Source: Streptomyces sp. NBC_01445 (GTDB lineage: Bacteria; Actinomycetota; Actinomycetes; Streptomycetales; Streptomycetaceae). From it: a stretch of DNA of 64,000 bases. A model generated the notes under the pieces. That model saw only the letters and a list, made by a program, of their open reading frames with translations. It had not been told where the DNA came from and ran no database searches. The first letter of the stretch is position 1, and every line of letters starts with the position of its first letter. The stretch spans positions 248,001 to 312,000 of the forward strand of contig NZ_CP109486.1 in the NCBI RefSeq assembly GCF_035918235.1, written 5' to 3'. A program made the translations under genes and the position numbers. Shown piece by piece: positions 7,464 through 16,923 of this stretch.

Positions 7464-8340
7464 GGGTGCGGCGGGCGAGGCGGCGGCTCATCATCATGGT
7501 CATCGACCAGAGAATCATGGCTTCGCTGCTGTCCGTCCGTGCTTCGTAATCGCGGGCCAGACGGCGGCTGCGCATCAGCCAGGCGAAGCTGCGTTCGATG
7601 ACCCACCGGCGTGGGAGGACCGTGAAGCCGCTGGTGTCGTCACTGCGTTTGACCACCTGAAGGGCGAGGTCGAGTGTCTGGGCGGCCCAGTCGACGAGGT
7701 AGCCGGTGTAACTGCCGTCGGCCCAGACCAGCTTCAGTTTCCGGCAGGTCTCCCGCAAAGGGGGCAGCATCGTGCGGGCGGCGTCGCGGTCCGTGGTGGA
7801 GGCGGGCGTCACCAGCACCGTCAGGACCAGGCCAAGGCAGTCGGTGACCACGTGCCGTTTACGGCCGTTGATTTTCTTCCCGCCGTCGAAGCCGCGTGAG
7901 TCGTTCTTGACGGTGGCGTCGGCCTTCACCGACTGCGAATCGATGATGGCCGCCGTCGGCTCGGCATCCCGGCCCTCCGTTTTCCTCACGCGCTCGCGGA
8001 GACGGTCGTGGAACTCACGGACCAGGCCGTGGTCACGCCAGCGGCGGAAGAAAGCGTAGACCCGCTTCCAGGGCGGGAAGTCCGCCGGCATGTTCCGCCA
8101 CTTGACGCCGTTGTCGACCAGGTAGCGGATCGCATCAATCAGCTGGCGGTGGCAGTAGCCCTCCGGGCGGCCGCCCCGGCCGTCCAACCACGCCGGCACC
8201 GGCAGCGCGGTCCGCACCACGACCCACTCCGCATCACTCATGTCCGAGTCGTAGCGGGATGAGCGGTCCGGGTGGTCGGCCGCGTTCCCGAACCTGTGGG
8301 CGAGACAGTCACACTCCCGAGTGGGCGAGCTGGACTCCAT
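7420..8340 (-). CDS. IS5-family transposase
   Basis: A DDE transposase of about 306 residues. The N-terminal part contains MSDAEWVVVRTALPVPAWL, then GGRPEGYCHRQLIDAIRYLV, VKWRNMPADFPPWKRVYAFF, and the catalytic region with Asp in AIIDSQSVK, Asp in LVWADGSYTGYL and Glu in RWVIERSFAWL. All three catalytic residues and the length are intact, so it may be active. The start is uncertain: ATG 8340 gives the usual leader, while ATG 8241 begins directly at the conserved MSDAEW. It is convergent with the hypothetical gene at 6936. Confidence 0.9.
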   Translation of the reverse strand: MESSSPTRECDCLAHRFGNAADHPDRSSRYDSDMSDAEWVVVRTALPVPAWLDGRGGRPEGYCHRQLIDAIRYLVDNGVKWRNMPADFPPWKRVYAFFRRWRDHGLVREFHDRLRERVRKTEGRDAEPTAAIIDSQSVKADATVKNDSRGFDGGKKINGRKRHVVTDCLGLVLTVLVTPASTTDRDAARTMLPPLRETCRKLKLVWADGSYTGYLVDWAAQTLDLALQVVKRSDDTSGFTVLPRRWVIERSFAWLMRSRRLARDYEARTDSSEAMILWSMTMMMSRRLARRTPTQQQRPRILTRAA

Positions 8341-8378
8341 AGACACGACCGCGTACAACTGCGACAACAGGGCCTCCT

Positions 8379-8434
8379 GTGGCGCTTACGGACTCGACAC
8401 CCGCGTGCTACCAGGAGGCCCTTCTTTCATGCAC
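8379..8434 (+). pseudogene. Remnant of an IS701-type transposase start
   Basis: The frame beginning TGGCGCTTACGGACTCG reads LTDSTPACYQEALLS, which I recognise as the usual N-terminus of streptomycete IS701-family transposases. After that the frame continues into unrelated residues, so only about the first 17 codons survive. An 11-base inverted repeat (AGGGCCTCCTG at 8369-8379 and its complement at 8412-8422) brackets it. Recognition rests on a short match from memory. Confidence 0.45.
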
Positions 8435-8601
8435 GCACCGCAGCCAACTCACCCGATCCAGAACCCTGTTCGACCAAGAACGATCGTGCGAGCGGAAAAG
8501 AGAACACTTCTCAGAGCGGCTGAACTCGCGACGCCAACCAACCTGGTTTCCAAGCCCCGAAGATGAGGTGGGCTGGCTCGCCACTGCCGAGCGGCCGACG
8601 G

Positions 8602-10041
8602 TCAGACTCTCGATGACGCTGCGACGAAAGCCCGCAGGTCGTTGTTGAGCTGCACGCTGGCTTCAGGATCCGTATACATCATGTGCCCGCTGCCGTACGT
8701 GCGACGGTGCAGGCGGTCGGCGGGCAGGTCGTTCTGGCTGATGAGGTGCTCGACCATGCCCACAGTGGTCAGCGAGTCGTAGAGACCGGTACCTATGAGC
8801 AGGTGTGCCGTGGGGTTGGCCTTCAGGTAGCCGCTCAGGCTCGCGGCGTAGTCGAAGGTGCCGAAGGGGGACGGGTGGGTGCCCAGGCGCGGGTTGGGGT
8901 AGGCGGGATCCTGCCACACCCAGCCACGGGCAGCCTGGGGGTCCATCGGCTGGTAGGAGTGCTCCTCGACCTGGAGTTCCTCCCGGTAGTAGCGGGCTGC
9001 GGCAGCCGTGAGTCCTGGTGCGATGGCGGCCGTTGCGGGGTCCGCGACCGACTCGGCGCGACGGCTGTCCGAGGCCGTCAGCGTGTAGCGTGCGTCGTTG
9101 CTACCCAGGACGGTCTGCTGGTCCTGCAGCAGGAGTTGGCGGAAGTCATCGGTGTGAATGCGCAGCCGGGACCGGAGTAGGTAGTCCGTAGGGATGCCGA
9201 TGAGTTCACTGAGCCGCTGGGCCACCGCATGGCGCTCTGCCTGTTCGAGGGAACTGCCCTGGACCAGGGCTGACAGATAGGTGGTTGTGGCGTACTCATG
9301 CGCGACCTGCGTGACGTCATCGGCCGTCTCGGCGGTGAGCTTTGACCGTCCGTGATACCAGGCGGTGGCGGCCATGAACGGGAGCGCGGCGATTGTTCCC
9401 ATCACGTTCGTGGGTCGCTGCGTGGTCTCTTGGAGGTTGAGTGCCTGGCCCAGCAGCACGATCCCGTTGACGGCGATGCTCGTGGTCTGGTTGAACAACG
9501 TCCGGGCGACCAGTGGCGCGCGAATGGTTCCGTAGCTTTCCCCGAGCAGGTACTTGGGTGAGTGCAGACGCCCTGCGTCGAGCAGCCAGTTGGTGATGAC
9601 ACCGGCGAAGCAGGCGGCGTCCCCGTCCACGCTGTACACGCTCGCGGGCCCGTCGGTGGTGTCACTTCCGCCGTACCCGGTGTTGATGGCGTCGATGAAG
9701 ACGAGATCGGCGGCGTCGAGGAGGGAATGCGGGTTCGGCTCCACGGTGAAGGGGGCCAGCGGGCCTGCGGACAGATCGGTGGGGAACGTGGCACGCCGGG
9801 GCCCCAGCCCGCCGAGATGTAGCGGCGTGGAGGAGCTGCCGGGGCCGCCGTTGAAGGCGAACACGACGGGACGGGCGCTTTGCGCATTGCCGTCCTGGAC
9901 GTCGCGCAGGTACGTCGTAGCGGAGCACGAACCGACGTGTTTCCCGGACGCGTCGACAGCAGGGAAGGTGCGTACAGTCACGCTGAACTCGGTGGTTTCA
10001 TCGTCGACGACGAATGAGTGACGGCTTGTTACCGCTTCCAA
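8602..10041 (-). CDS. S10-family serine carboxypeptidase-like protein
   Basis: About 479 residues from TTG 10041, which has AGGAG nine bases upstream; the frame stays open to an ATG at 10113. Peptidase S10 features are an oxyanion block FNGGPGSSS, nucleophile Ser169 in GESYGT, Asp422 in GTGLYDSLT and His453 in GSGHMMY. S10 enzymes remove C-terminal residues at acidic pH and are usually secreted or vacuolar; no signal peptide is visible at any start, so this one should act in the cytoplasm. It is oriented opposite to the peptide operon and lies behind its regulator. A second S10 gene (21838) is in that operon, so the two probably share substrate and control. Confidence 0.87.
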   Translation of the reverse strand: MEAVTSRHSFVVDDETTEFSVTVRTFPAVDASGKHVGSCSATTYLRDVQDGNAQSARPVVFAFNGGPGSSSTPLHLGGLGPRRATFPTDLSAGPLAPFTVEPNPHSLLDAADLVFIDAINTGYGGSDTTDGPASVYSVDGDAACFAGVITNWLLDAGRLHSPKYLLGESYGTIRAPLVARTLFNQTTSIAVNGIVLLGQALNLQETTQRPTNVMGTIAALPFMAATAWYHGRSKLTAETADDVTQVAHEYATTTYLSALVQGSSLEQAERHAVAQRLSELIGIPTDYLLRSRLRIHTDDFRQLLLQDQQTVLGSNDARYTLTASDSRRAESVADPATAAIAPGLTAAAARYYREELQVEEHSYQPMDPQAARGWVWQDPAYPNPRLGTHPSPFGTFDYAASLSGYLKANPTAHLLIGTGLYDSLTTVGMVEHLISQNDLPADRLHRRTYGSGHMMYTDPEASVQLNNDLRAFVAASSRV

Positions 10042-10397
10042 GGGAACCGACTCCTGTTCTCGTGGGTGGCCCTGACCACGCGGGCGCAGTGGAGGCATGC
10101 AAGCTGGAGGCATGCAGGGCGGTCGAGGGAGCGATCGGCACGTACTCCACGCCGACTCAGGGCTGCGGCGCGGCAGGATCGCCCCGCTACTGCGCGACGC
10201 CGAACCCTGCCTCGTCCAGGGCGACTTGGCGGGGCACGTGCGGCCTCTCGGCCGGCCAGGAATTCCCGGACCGCCGTCGCAGCCTGATCCCTGGAGGGCC
10301 AGAAAACTCGGTCACCGTCGCACAGCCACCCGCCAGAAGTCAACGGATAGTCGAATGCGTCGACGCCTTGTTGAAAGAGGGAAGCGTGAGGCCGGGG

Positions 10398-11162
10398 TCA
10401 ACCGGCGCTGGCCGACTTGCCCGACCCTTGGTCACCGGAGATCTCGTTGAGGTAGTTGTAGATCGTGTAGCGGCTGACGCCCAGCCGCTCCGCGATCACG
10501 TCCACCGCCTCCCTGATGGCGAAGAAGCCGCGCTGTTCCAGGTCACGCACGACCTCCAGTTTGTGACTCTTCTTCATCAGGTGTGCTGGTACGCCCACCG
10601 CGTCGATGGCCTGACGGATGATTCCGTCGGCCAGGTCGTCGACAGTTGAGGGGAACGTCTCCCTGGGGGCGCCCGCGGAGCGCGCCGACTGCGGGTCGTG
10701 GAAAGCCGTCAAAGAGTCCAGGACCTCCTTCGCCCGCTCGAGCTCGTGGATGTCGGAGTTGATGCACAGGCAGGCGACCGGCTTGCCCGCCGGCGTACGG
10801 AAGAACATGCTCGCCGAGCGCAGCACCAGACCATCAGCGGTCTCGGTGCGGTAGTTGACCATGTCCTCGGGGTTGTCCGACCGGAAGGTGAGCAGGCCCA
10901 GGTCGGTTGGCGGCCCTCCGATCTCCCGGCCGGTGACATCACCCGAAATGGCGACGATCGTGTTCGGCATGCGCGTGAGGTCGTGCAGGACCACCTCGGT
11001 GCGCGGCTGGAGCGCCCGCGCCAGTACGGGAACGACGGGCGCCACGATCTCGACCACCCGCGCGGCATGGGCGCGCTGGCTCAGCGTGAACGTCATACCC
11101 CCGCCGACCGGCGCGTCCTGCTGTGCTTGCCTCTGACGGGTTCGACGTGAATTGGCAGTCAT
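10398..11162 (-). CDS. YheO/DauR-type transcriptional regulator
   Basis: About 254 residues from ATG 11162; ATG 11099 is an alternative and matches the family start better, but neither has a convincing ribosome site. The N-terminal PAS-like YheO domain contains LQPRTEVVLHDLTRMPNTIVAISG, MFFRTPAGKPVACLCINSD and the ELERAKEVLDSL helix. The C-terminal helix-turn-helix contains GFFAIREAVDVIAERLGVSRYTIYNYLNE. Relatives include DauR, which controls D-arginine breakdown in Pseudomonas. It is divergent from the transporter/peptidase operon, with dyad sequences between, so it very probably controls that operon in response to an amino acid or peptide. Confidence 0.88.
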   Translation of the reverse strand: MTANSRRTRQRQAQQDAPVGGGMTFTLSQRAHAARVVEIVAPVVPVLARALQPRTEVVLHDLTRMPNTIVAISGDVTGREIGGPPTDLGLLTFRSDNPEDMVNYRTETADGLVLRSASMFFRTPAGKPVACLCINSDIHELERAKEVLDSLTAFHDPQSARSAGAPRETFPSTVDDLADGIIRQAIDAVGVPAHLMKKSHKLEVVRDLEQRGFFAIREAVDVIAERLGVSRYTIYNYLNEISGDQGSGKSASAG

Positions 11163-11277
11163 TCCACAGAGTGTGGCAGCGGTGACGGGGAGACGACAAT
11201 GCGGCCACGTCGAGAATCTTCGTGGAAAAACCTGGTTACGCAGGGGTTCCGCTGACGCAATTTCAATGCAACATGGT

Positions 11278-11292
11278 GTTGATGACATCAAC
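11278..11292. promoter_or_regulatory. Dyad operator candidate of the peptide operon
   Basis: A perfect inverted repeat, GTTGAT-GAC-ATCAAC, lies midway between the divergent YheO-type regulator and the permease start. Outer arms TTTCAA (11261-11266) and TTGAAA (11299-11304) add a looser second dyad nearly centred on the first. A site here could control both directions; binding by the YheO/DauR protein is inferred from position only. Confidence 0.45.
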
Positions 11293-11384
11293 CCCGCGTT
11301 GAAACTTCCACTGTGCTTCACGCTTCTGACCTGAAACGAGGTACCCCAGATGTTCCTCGCCTGTGCTCCGAGAGGGGGAGGGCC

Positions 11385-12347
11385 TTGATCGGGGTCTACA
11401 TCCTCAGACGGCTGGCGGCCGGCGTCGTGCTCCTGGTGACGCTGAGCTTCCTCGTGTTCTGCCTGCTGAATCTGAGCCCCGGAACGCCGCTGCAGGCACT
11501 CCTAGGAACACGGGAGGCCTCGCCGGAACTGATCACCTCGCTCAACGCGCAATACCACCTGAACGATCCCTTCCTGGTGCAGTACGGGCGGTGGATGGCC
11601 GACGTGTGCACGCTCGACCTCGGACAGTCGATCACGGTCCAGAGCGAAGCCCCGGTGGGGCACGTGCTGGCAGAGCGGGTGGGCCTGACACTGCAGCTGG
11701 GCGGCTATGCGATGGTGCTGATCCTCCTCGTCGGCCTGCCCCTGGGAATGCTGGCCGGCATCCGCCGGGGCCGTCGCGCCGACCGAGCCATCTCGATGGG
11801 GGCGACGCTGGCCATCAGCGCTCCCGCCTTCGTCCTCGCAATCGTTCTGCTCTACGTCTTCGGAGTCGCCCTCAAGTGGTTCCCGGTCTACGGAACCGGG
11901 ACCGGGTTCGCCGAGCGGGTCGCCCACCTCACGCTGCCCGCTGCCACACTGGCCACGGTCCTCACGGGCATCCTCGTGCGGCAGACCCGCGCCGCGATGC
12001 TGACGGCCATGTCCCAGGACTATGTCACCTTCGCCCGGCTTCGAGGCCTCAGCCCCCTACGCGTCCTCGTGCGCTATGCCCTGCGCAATGCGGCGCTGCC
12101 CGTCGTCACCAGCCTGGGACTCATCCTTATCGCCGCGCTGTCCTCCACCGTCTTCATCGAGCGGGTCTTCTCGCTGCCCGGACTCGGCACGCTGCTGCTC
12201 TCCGCGGTGACCGACAACGATGTTCCTCTCGTCCAGGGCTCGGTGCTCGTCCTCGGGGCCGCGGTCATCCTGATCAACCTGGCCGTCGACCTGTTCACTC
12301 TGGCCCTTGATCCCCGAACGCGCTTCGCCGTGAAGGACGGTGCGTGA
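11385..12347 (+). CDS. Dipeptide/oligopeptide ABC permease (DppB type)
   Basis: A 320-residue inner-membrane permease of the DppB/OppB class. It has an N-terminal membrane anchor (YILRRLAAGVVLLVTLSFLVF), LSPGTPLQALLG, about six membrane segments, and the cytoplasmic EAA-type loop around YVTFARLRGLSPLRVLVRYALRNAALP that docks on the ATPase. The start is taken as TTG 11385 after a GGGGGAGG stretch because no ATG or GTG precedes the homology at a suitable place. It is the first gene of the peptide operon; its stop overlaps the next ATG (TGATG). Confidence 0.9.
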   Translation: MIGVYILRRLAAGVVLLVTLSFLVFCLLNLSPGTPLQALLGTREASPELITSLNAQYHLNDPFLVQYGRWMADVCTLDLGQSITVQSEAPVGHVLAERVGLTLQLGGYAMVLILLVGLPLGMLAGIRRGRRADRAISMGATLAISAPAFVLAIVLLYVFGVALKWFPVYGTGTGFAERVAHLTLPAATLATVLTGILVRQTRAAMLTAMSQDYVTFARLRGLSPLRVLVRYALRNAALPVVTSLGLILIAALSSTVFIERVFSLPGLGTLLLSAVTDNDVPLVQGSVLVLGAAVILINLAVDLFTLALDPRTRFAVKDGA

Positions 12348-13231
12348 TGACTGAACTGGCAACTGCTCCGAACACAAAGGAACTCGGACAGCCCGGCCCC
12401 GCTGAGAAGCGGCGCCGTACACGCCTCCCGGCCTTGATCTGGCTGGCCGGGGCCGTAGCCGCCGTGATCGTCGCGCTCATGCTGATCGGGACCTGGATCA
12501 CCCCCTTCGACCCGACGCGCCAGGATCTGATGAACACCGCAGCCGGACCGGGGGGCGGCCACGTACTGGGCACGGACAGCCTTGGCCGAGACGTCCTGTC
12601 ACTCCTGCTGGCCGGCGCCCGCACCGCAGTCATCGGACCGCTCCTCGTCGCGACCGGGACCGCGTTCCTCGGCGCGTCACTCGGCATGGTTGCCGGCTGG
12701 AGAGGCGGTTTCGTGGACTCGTTCATGAGCCGGGTCGCCGACCTCATGTACGCGTTGCCGGGCCTGCTGGTCATCATCATCGTTGTCGGCGTCCTCGACG
12801 GGGGCTACTGGCTCGCCGTCGTCGTACTCACCGTGTTGTCCATTCCCACCGCATTTCGCATGACACGCAGCGTGGCAGCAGCCCAGGCACGCATGCCCTA
12901 CATCGAGGCCGCCCGGACGCTGGGACTGCCCGTCCCGCGCATCTTGCTCCGCCACATCCTTCCGAACATCTTTCCCACGGTTCTGGCGACCTTCTTGCTG
13001 GACTTCGTCGCCGTCCTCATCGCCTTGTCGGGACTGTCATTCCTCGGCCTGGGCGCGCCTCCCGGCACTCCGGACTGGGGAACTCTGCTCCAGGACGGAC
13101 AGAGCATGCTCACCGTCAACCCCTGGGTGTCCCTCGCGCCTGCCCTGCTCATCCTCTCGACCGCCATCAGCGTCACCCTCCTAGGAGACTGGATGTACGA
13201 CCGCTACTCCACACGAGGATCCCAGCGGTGA
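12347..13231 (+). CDS. Dipeptide/oligopeptide ABC permease (DppC type)
   Basis: A 294-residue partner permease. Features are a polar N-terminal tail, a first membrane segment, the DppC hallmark VLGTDSLGRDVLSLLLAGARTA, and the coupling loop YIEAARTLGLPVPRILLRHILPN. ATG 12347 overlaps the upstream stop and its own stop overlaps the GTG of the ATPase gene (GTGA), so the transporter genes are translationally linked. With the DppB-type permease it would form the membrane channel of a peptide importer. Confidence 0.9.
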   Translation: MTELATAPNTKELGQPGPAEKRRRTRLPALIWLAGAVAAVIVALMLIGTWITPFDPTRQDLMNTAAGPGGGHVLGTDSLGRDVLSLLLAGARTAVIGPLLVATGTAFLGASLGMVAGWRGGFVDSFMSRVADLMYALPGLLVIIIVVGVLDGGYWLAVVVLTVLSIPTAFRMTRSVAAAQARMPYIEAARTLGLPVPRILLRHILPNIFPTVLATFLLDFVAVLIALSGLSFLGLGAPPGTPDWGTLLQDGQSMLTVNPWVSLAPALLILSTAISVTLLGDWMYDRYSTRGSQR

Positions 13232-15108
13232 TCGGCACGCAGCATGCCCCTGCCGCGCTGCTGTCCGTCCGCGATCTGCGCGTGCGCACCGGCCTGGGCC
13301 GAATCCTGGTCAGCGGCACTACCTTTGACCTGCGAGCCGGCGAAGTGCTGGGCATCGTCGGGGAGTCGGGCAGCGGCAAGACGCTCACCGCCCGCGCTGT
13401 AGTCCGCGGGCTGGCCGACGGCGTGGTGGCCGACGGCGACGTCACCTTCGACGGCATCCCACTGCTGGAGACCAAAGAGCGCGAACTGCGCGCCCACCGC
13501 GGCTCACGCATCGCCATGGTGCTGCAGGACCCGTTCACAGCACTCAACCCTTTGCAGAGCGTGCGCGAGCACCTGCGAGAATCGCTCCGCCCAGAGATTC
13601 GCAAGAACAGGGCCGAGGCTCGCTCCGAGGTGGCCCGCCGACTTGCCGAAGTGGGCCTCGGACCAGAGGTCGCCGACCGCTACCCGTTCCAGCTTTCCGG
13701 TGGGATGCGCCAACGCGTGGCCATCGCTGCGGCGCTGGCGCAGGATCCTGAGCTGCTCGTTGCGGATGAGCCGACCACTGCGCTGGACGCCACGACCCAG
13801 GCCCAAGTCCTGGAGCTTCTGCGCACACTCCAGCGCGACCGGGGCATGGCCCTGATCCTGATCACTCATGATCTGCGCGTCGCGTTCTCCGTCTGCGACC
13901 GGATCATGGTCATGTACGCAGGCAGCGTCCTGGAGCACGCGCCGACCGGGCGCATGGTGCAGCGCCCCCTGCATCCCTATTCGCTCGGTCTGATGCTGGC
14001 GGAACCCTCCGTCACCCACTTTCAGAAGCAACTCAACTCGGTTCCCGGGAACGTGCCGTCGGCGGATTCAGTCGCCCACACCTGCGTCTTCGCCGACCGA
14101 TGTCAGTGGCGGCAGGAGGAGTGCACCACCGCAGCCCCTCCGTTGGTGGGAGTGGAGTCGTCCCACGGGGCTGCCGTGCATCTGTCCGCATGCATCCGGG
14201 TGGACGATCTCCGCGACGAGATGCGTGCCGCCCTCAGCAGCCGAGCAGGCCTGGACGACGAGCCGCCCAGGCCTGAACTCGGCACGTCGTTGCTCAAGGT
14301 CACCGGAGTGAGCAAGACCTTCAAAACGGCCTCCCTGGCGGGCCGGCGCAAGGAGAACGTTGCGCTGCAGGAGGTCTCGTTCGAGGTCGCTCGAGGCGAG
14401 TCGCTGGGGCTCCTGGGCGAGACGGGTTCCGGCAAGACCACCACGGCTCGGTGCGTTCTCGGGCTCTCCACACCGACGTCGGGCCGTATCGAGCTCGACG
14501 AGTTCGACATAAGCGACTACCGGCGGCTGTCGCGCGACCAACGTGCCCAGGTACGCCGTCGCGTGCAGGTCGTCTTCCAGGACCCCTACGCCTCGCTGAA
14601 TCCTTCGATGACTGTCGGACGCGCCCTCGGCGAAGCGATCGCGGCCGGGGGCCCGGCAGCCGCCGGAGCTTCGGGCTCGGTCGCCGAACTCCTGGACCTC
14701 GTCGGTCTCCCCCAGCCATACGCGGCGCGGCGTCCGGGTGCACTGTCGGGCGGTGAGCGACAACGTGTCGCGATCGCCCGAGCACTGGCCGTACACCCGA
14801 AACTGCTGATCTGCGACGAGCCGGTGGCCGCCCTCGACGTCTCCGTCCAGGCGCAGATCCTCGAGTTGCTGCGAGATGTCCGCGAACGCTACGGCACGAG
14901 CATGCTCTTCATCACGCACGATCTGTCGGTGGTGCGTCAGATGACCGACAGGACCATCGTGCTGAAAGACGGAGTGATCGTCGAGGCCGGGACCACCGCG
15001 GACCTCCTGGACTCACCGCAACACCCCTACACGCAAAGCCTGGTCGCATCGGTCCCGGGCGCCGGAGCTCTCCGCGCCCGTACCGCGCCCGGAGGGCTCA
15101 CGGCCTGA
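13228..15108 (+). CDS. Fused double ATPase of a peptide ABC importer (DppD-DppF)
   Basis: A 626-residue protein carrying two complete ABC cassettes, equivalent to the separate DppD and DppF subunits. The first has Walker A GESGSGKT, signature LSGGMRQR and [12 protein letters not shown], and is followed by the cysteine-containing C-terminal motif of oligopeptide ATPases ([19 protein letters not shown]). The second has [16 protein letters not shown] and [10 protein letters not shown]. Such fusions are common in actinobacteria and show that the importer works with this heterodimer-like ATPase. GTG 13228 overlaps the preceding stop. Confidence 0.92.
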   Translation: MIGTQHAPAALLSVRDLRVRTGLGRILVSGTTFDLRAGEVLGIVGESGSGKTLTARAVVRGLADGVVADGDVTFDGIPLLETKERELRAHRGSRIAMVLQDPFTALNPLQSVREHLRESLRPEIRKNRAEARSEVARRLAEVGLGPEVADRYPFQLSGGMRQRVAIAAALAQDPELLVADEPTTALDATTQAQVLELLRTLQRDRGMALILITHDLRVAFSVCDRIMVMYAGSVLEHAPTGRMVQRPLHPYSLGLMLAEPSVTHFQKQLNSVPGNVPSADSVAHTCVFADRCQWRQEECTTAAPPLVGVESSHGAAVHLSACIRVDDLRDEMRAALSSRAGLDDEPPRPELGTSLLKVTGVSKTFKTASLAGRRKENVALQEVSFEVARGESLGLLGETGSGKTTTARCVLGLSTPTSGRIELDEFDISDYRRLSRDQRAQVRRRVQVVFQDPYASLNPSMTVGRALGEAIAAGGPAAAGASGSVAELLDLVGLPQPYAARRPGALSGGERQRVAIARALAVHPKLLICDEPVAALDVSVQAQILELLRDVRERYGTSMLFITHDLSVVRQMTDRTIVLKDGVIVEAGTTADLLDSPQHPYTQSLVASVPGAGALRARTAPGGLTA

Positions 15109-15196
15109 CAGGCACTCCTCCCCCGCAATCCGACCGACCTCCGTCCGCGGAGCTTCCTGCACCGGAACGCGGCGCTGCCTCTTGGAAGGACACCTC

Positions 15197-16843
15197 GTGA
15201 AGACGTTCCCAGCACGATCACGCCGTACAGCCCATGCTCTCGTCGGCGGCACCCTCCTGCTCAGCCTGACCGCAACCGCTTGCGCCGGCGGCGGGACCGA
15301 CAGCAACAGCCCGACTGCCAAGCTCAGCGACAAAGACATTCCCGCCTTCACCTTCGCCCTCTACTCACAGCCACCCGGCTACGACAAGGCCACCAGCACC
15401 CAGCCGGTGACGACAGGCAGCTTCATGTCCCTGGTCACCGAGCCGCTCGAACGCACCTCGCCGTCAGGAGCCTTCACCCCTGCTCTTGCTGAGAAGGTCA
15501 CCCAGCCCGACCCAACAACCATCGTCTACCAGCTGCGTTCGGGGGTGAAGTTCTCCAATGGCGCGCCGCTCACCGCCGAGGACGTCGCCTGGAGCATCAC
15601 ACACACCGCGACCCCGCCGGCCCAGACGACGACCAGCGTGCAGAGCTTCAAGAGCGCGAGGGTCACCGGCGATCACCAAGTGACCGTGAAGTTGAAAGAA
15701 GCGGCACCCAACGCCCGGGCAGGCCTTGCGGGTGCGGTCCTGATCCAGGAGAAGAAGTTCGCCACAGCCCACAAGTCCAAGCTCGGCACCAGTGAGGAGA
15801 TCCCGGTGGGAACCGGACCGTACACGGTCACCTCTGCCAGCGCGTCCGGCATCACGCTCGCCCGGAGGAACACGTACTGGGGGTCCATGCCGAAGGCCAA
15901 GAAGATCAACATCCAGGTGATCCCCGAGGACAACAGCGCTCAACTCGCGATGCGGTCGGGCGAGGTCAACCTGCGCCAGCTGACCAACGTGAAGACCACC
16001 CCCCAATGGCGCGCCGTGCCCGGCACCACGGTGTACTCCGCACCATCCAGTGCGCTCAACTTTTTGACGATGGACGTGACCAAGGCTCCCTTCAACGACG
16101 TCCACGTCCGCAGGGCCATCGCCCACGCGGTCGACATATCCGGCTTGGTGAAGGGCGCCTGGGGCGGCGAGGCAACCCCGCACAAGGGCTTCCTTCCCGC
16201 GCAGAACCTGGCCGGCGTGGCAGGCGGCAAGAACAATGCCCAGAAGTTTCTCGACGCGCTGCCCGCCTACGATTTCGACTTGAAGAAGGCCAAGGCGGAA
16301 TTGTCCAGGTCGAAGCACAAGGACGGGTTCAGCACCACCGTCAACTACTTGGACTCCGTACCGGCCACCAAGGTGCTGGCCCTGTCACTCCAGCAGAATC
16401 TCAAGACGGTCGGCATCGATGTCCAGGTCAAATCCACCACTCTGAACGCCTGGTCCGCCAAATTCTTCCAGCACAAGCTCTCCGGGCTGAATCTCGCGTT
16501 CGGATTCTCGACTTCGGCCCCCGACCCCTCCTCCATGCTCAGCCAGGTGGTGGGCAAGGACAACATCGGCCCGCAGAAGCTCAATATCGCGAACTTCACG
16601 ACGCCCGAGGTCGAGAAGGCACTGCCGGTGGTCGCGTCTGCAGGCGCCGATACCCCGCGGTGGAAGGCCAGCCAGACGCTGCTGACCCAGATCGCCGAGC
16701 AGACACCGTATGTGCCCCTGCCGTCCGAGAACTTCGTCATGGCGATGGGTAAAGGATTCGCCTCATCGACTGGAAAGATCACGACTGAGGACTTCTTCGA
16801 CGGCAGTTGGGCGCTGCATCTCCGCGCCACCCAGGCCCAGTGA
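15197..16843 (+). CDS. Peptide-binding lipoprotein of the ABC importer (SBP family 5)
   Basis: A 548-residue extracytoplasmic binding protein. GTG 15197 is chosen because GAAGGA lies six bases before it. The start encodes a basic N-terminus, a hydrophobic stretch and a lipobox-like end (TATAC), so the mature protein should be membrane anchored. Family 5 features include ALAEKVTQPDPTTIVYQLRS, GVKFSNGAPLTAEDVAWSI, VGTGPYTVTS and VRRAIAHAVDISGLV. Ligands of this family are di- and oligopeptides; the exact peptide is not predictable. It is the only binding protein in the operon and sits directly after its ATPase. Confidence 0.9.
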   Translation: MKTFPARSRRTAHALVGGTLLLSLTATACAGGGTDSNSPTAKLSDKDIPAFTFALYSQPPGYDKATSTQPVTTGSFMSLVTEPLERTSPSGAFTPALAEKVTQPDPTTIVYQLRSGVKFSNGAPLTAEDVAWSITHTATPPAQTTTSVQSFKSARVTGDHQVTVKLKEAAPNARAGLAGAVLIQEKKFATAHKSKLGTSEEIPVGTGPYTVTSASASGITLARRNTYWGSMPKAKKINIQVIPEDNSAQLAMRSGEVNLRQLTNVKTTPQWRAVPGTTVYSAPSSALNFLTMDVTKAPFNDVHVRRAIAHAVDISGLVKGAWGGEATPHKGFLPAQNLAGVAGGKNNAQKFLDALPAYDFDLKKAKAELSRSKHKDGFSTTVNYLDSVPATKVLALSLQQNLKTVGIDVQVKSTTLNAWSAKFFQHKLSGLNLAFGFSTSAPDPSSMLSQVVGKDNIGPQKLNIANFTTPEVEKALPVVASAGADTPRWKASQTLLTQIAEQTPYVPLPSENFVMAMGKGFASSTGKITTEDFFDGSWALHLRATQAQ

Positions 16844-16923
16844 GCCCCGCACCGCCATGTCATCCACGGCCGACTGCCCGGCCTGCCAGCCCGCTGAACG
16901 AGACGCTACAAGGAGGCAGCGCG

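Larger units (their letters stand above)
6819..8511. mobile_element. IS5-type insertion element with candidate terminal repeats
   Basis: Contains a full-length IS5-family transposase on the minus strand and a converging small gene on the plus strand whose ends overlap by 44 bases. Possible ends are a 19-base inverted repeat, 6819-6837 against 8493-8511, matching at 16 of 19 positions with the 11-base core TCTCTTTTCCG perfect. No clear target duplication is visible, and an IS701-type scrap lies inside the right end, so the true boundaries may be nearer the transposase. The transposase is certain; these ends are tentative. Confidence 0.45.
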
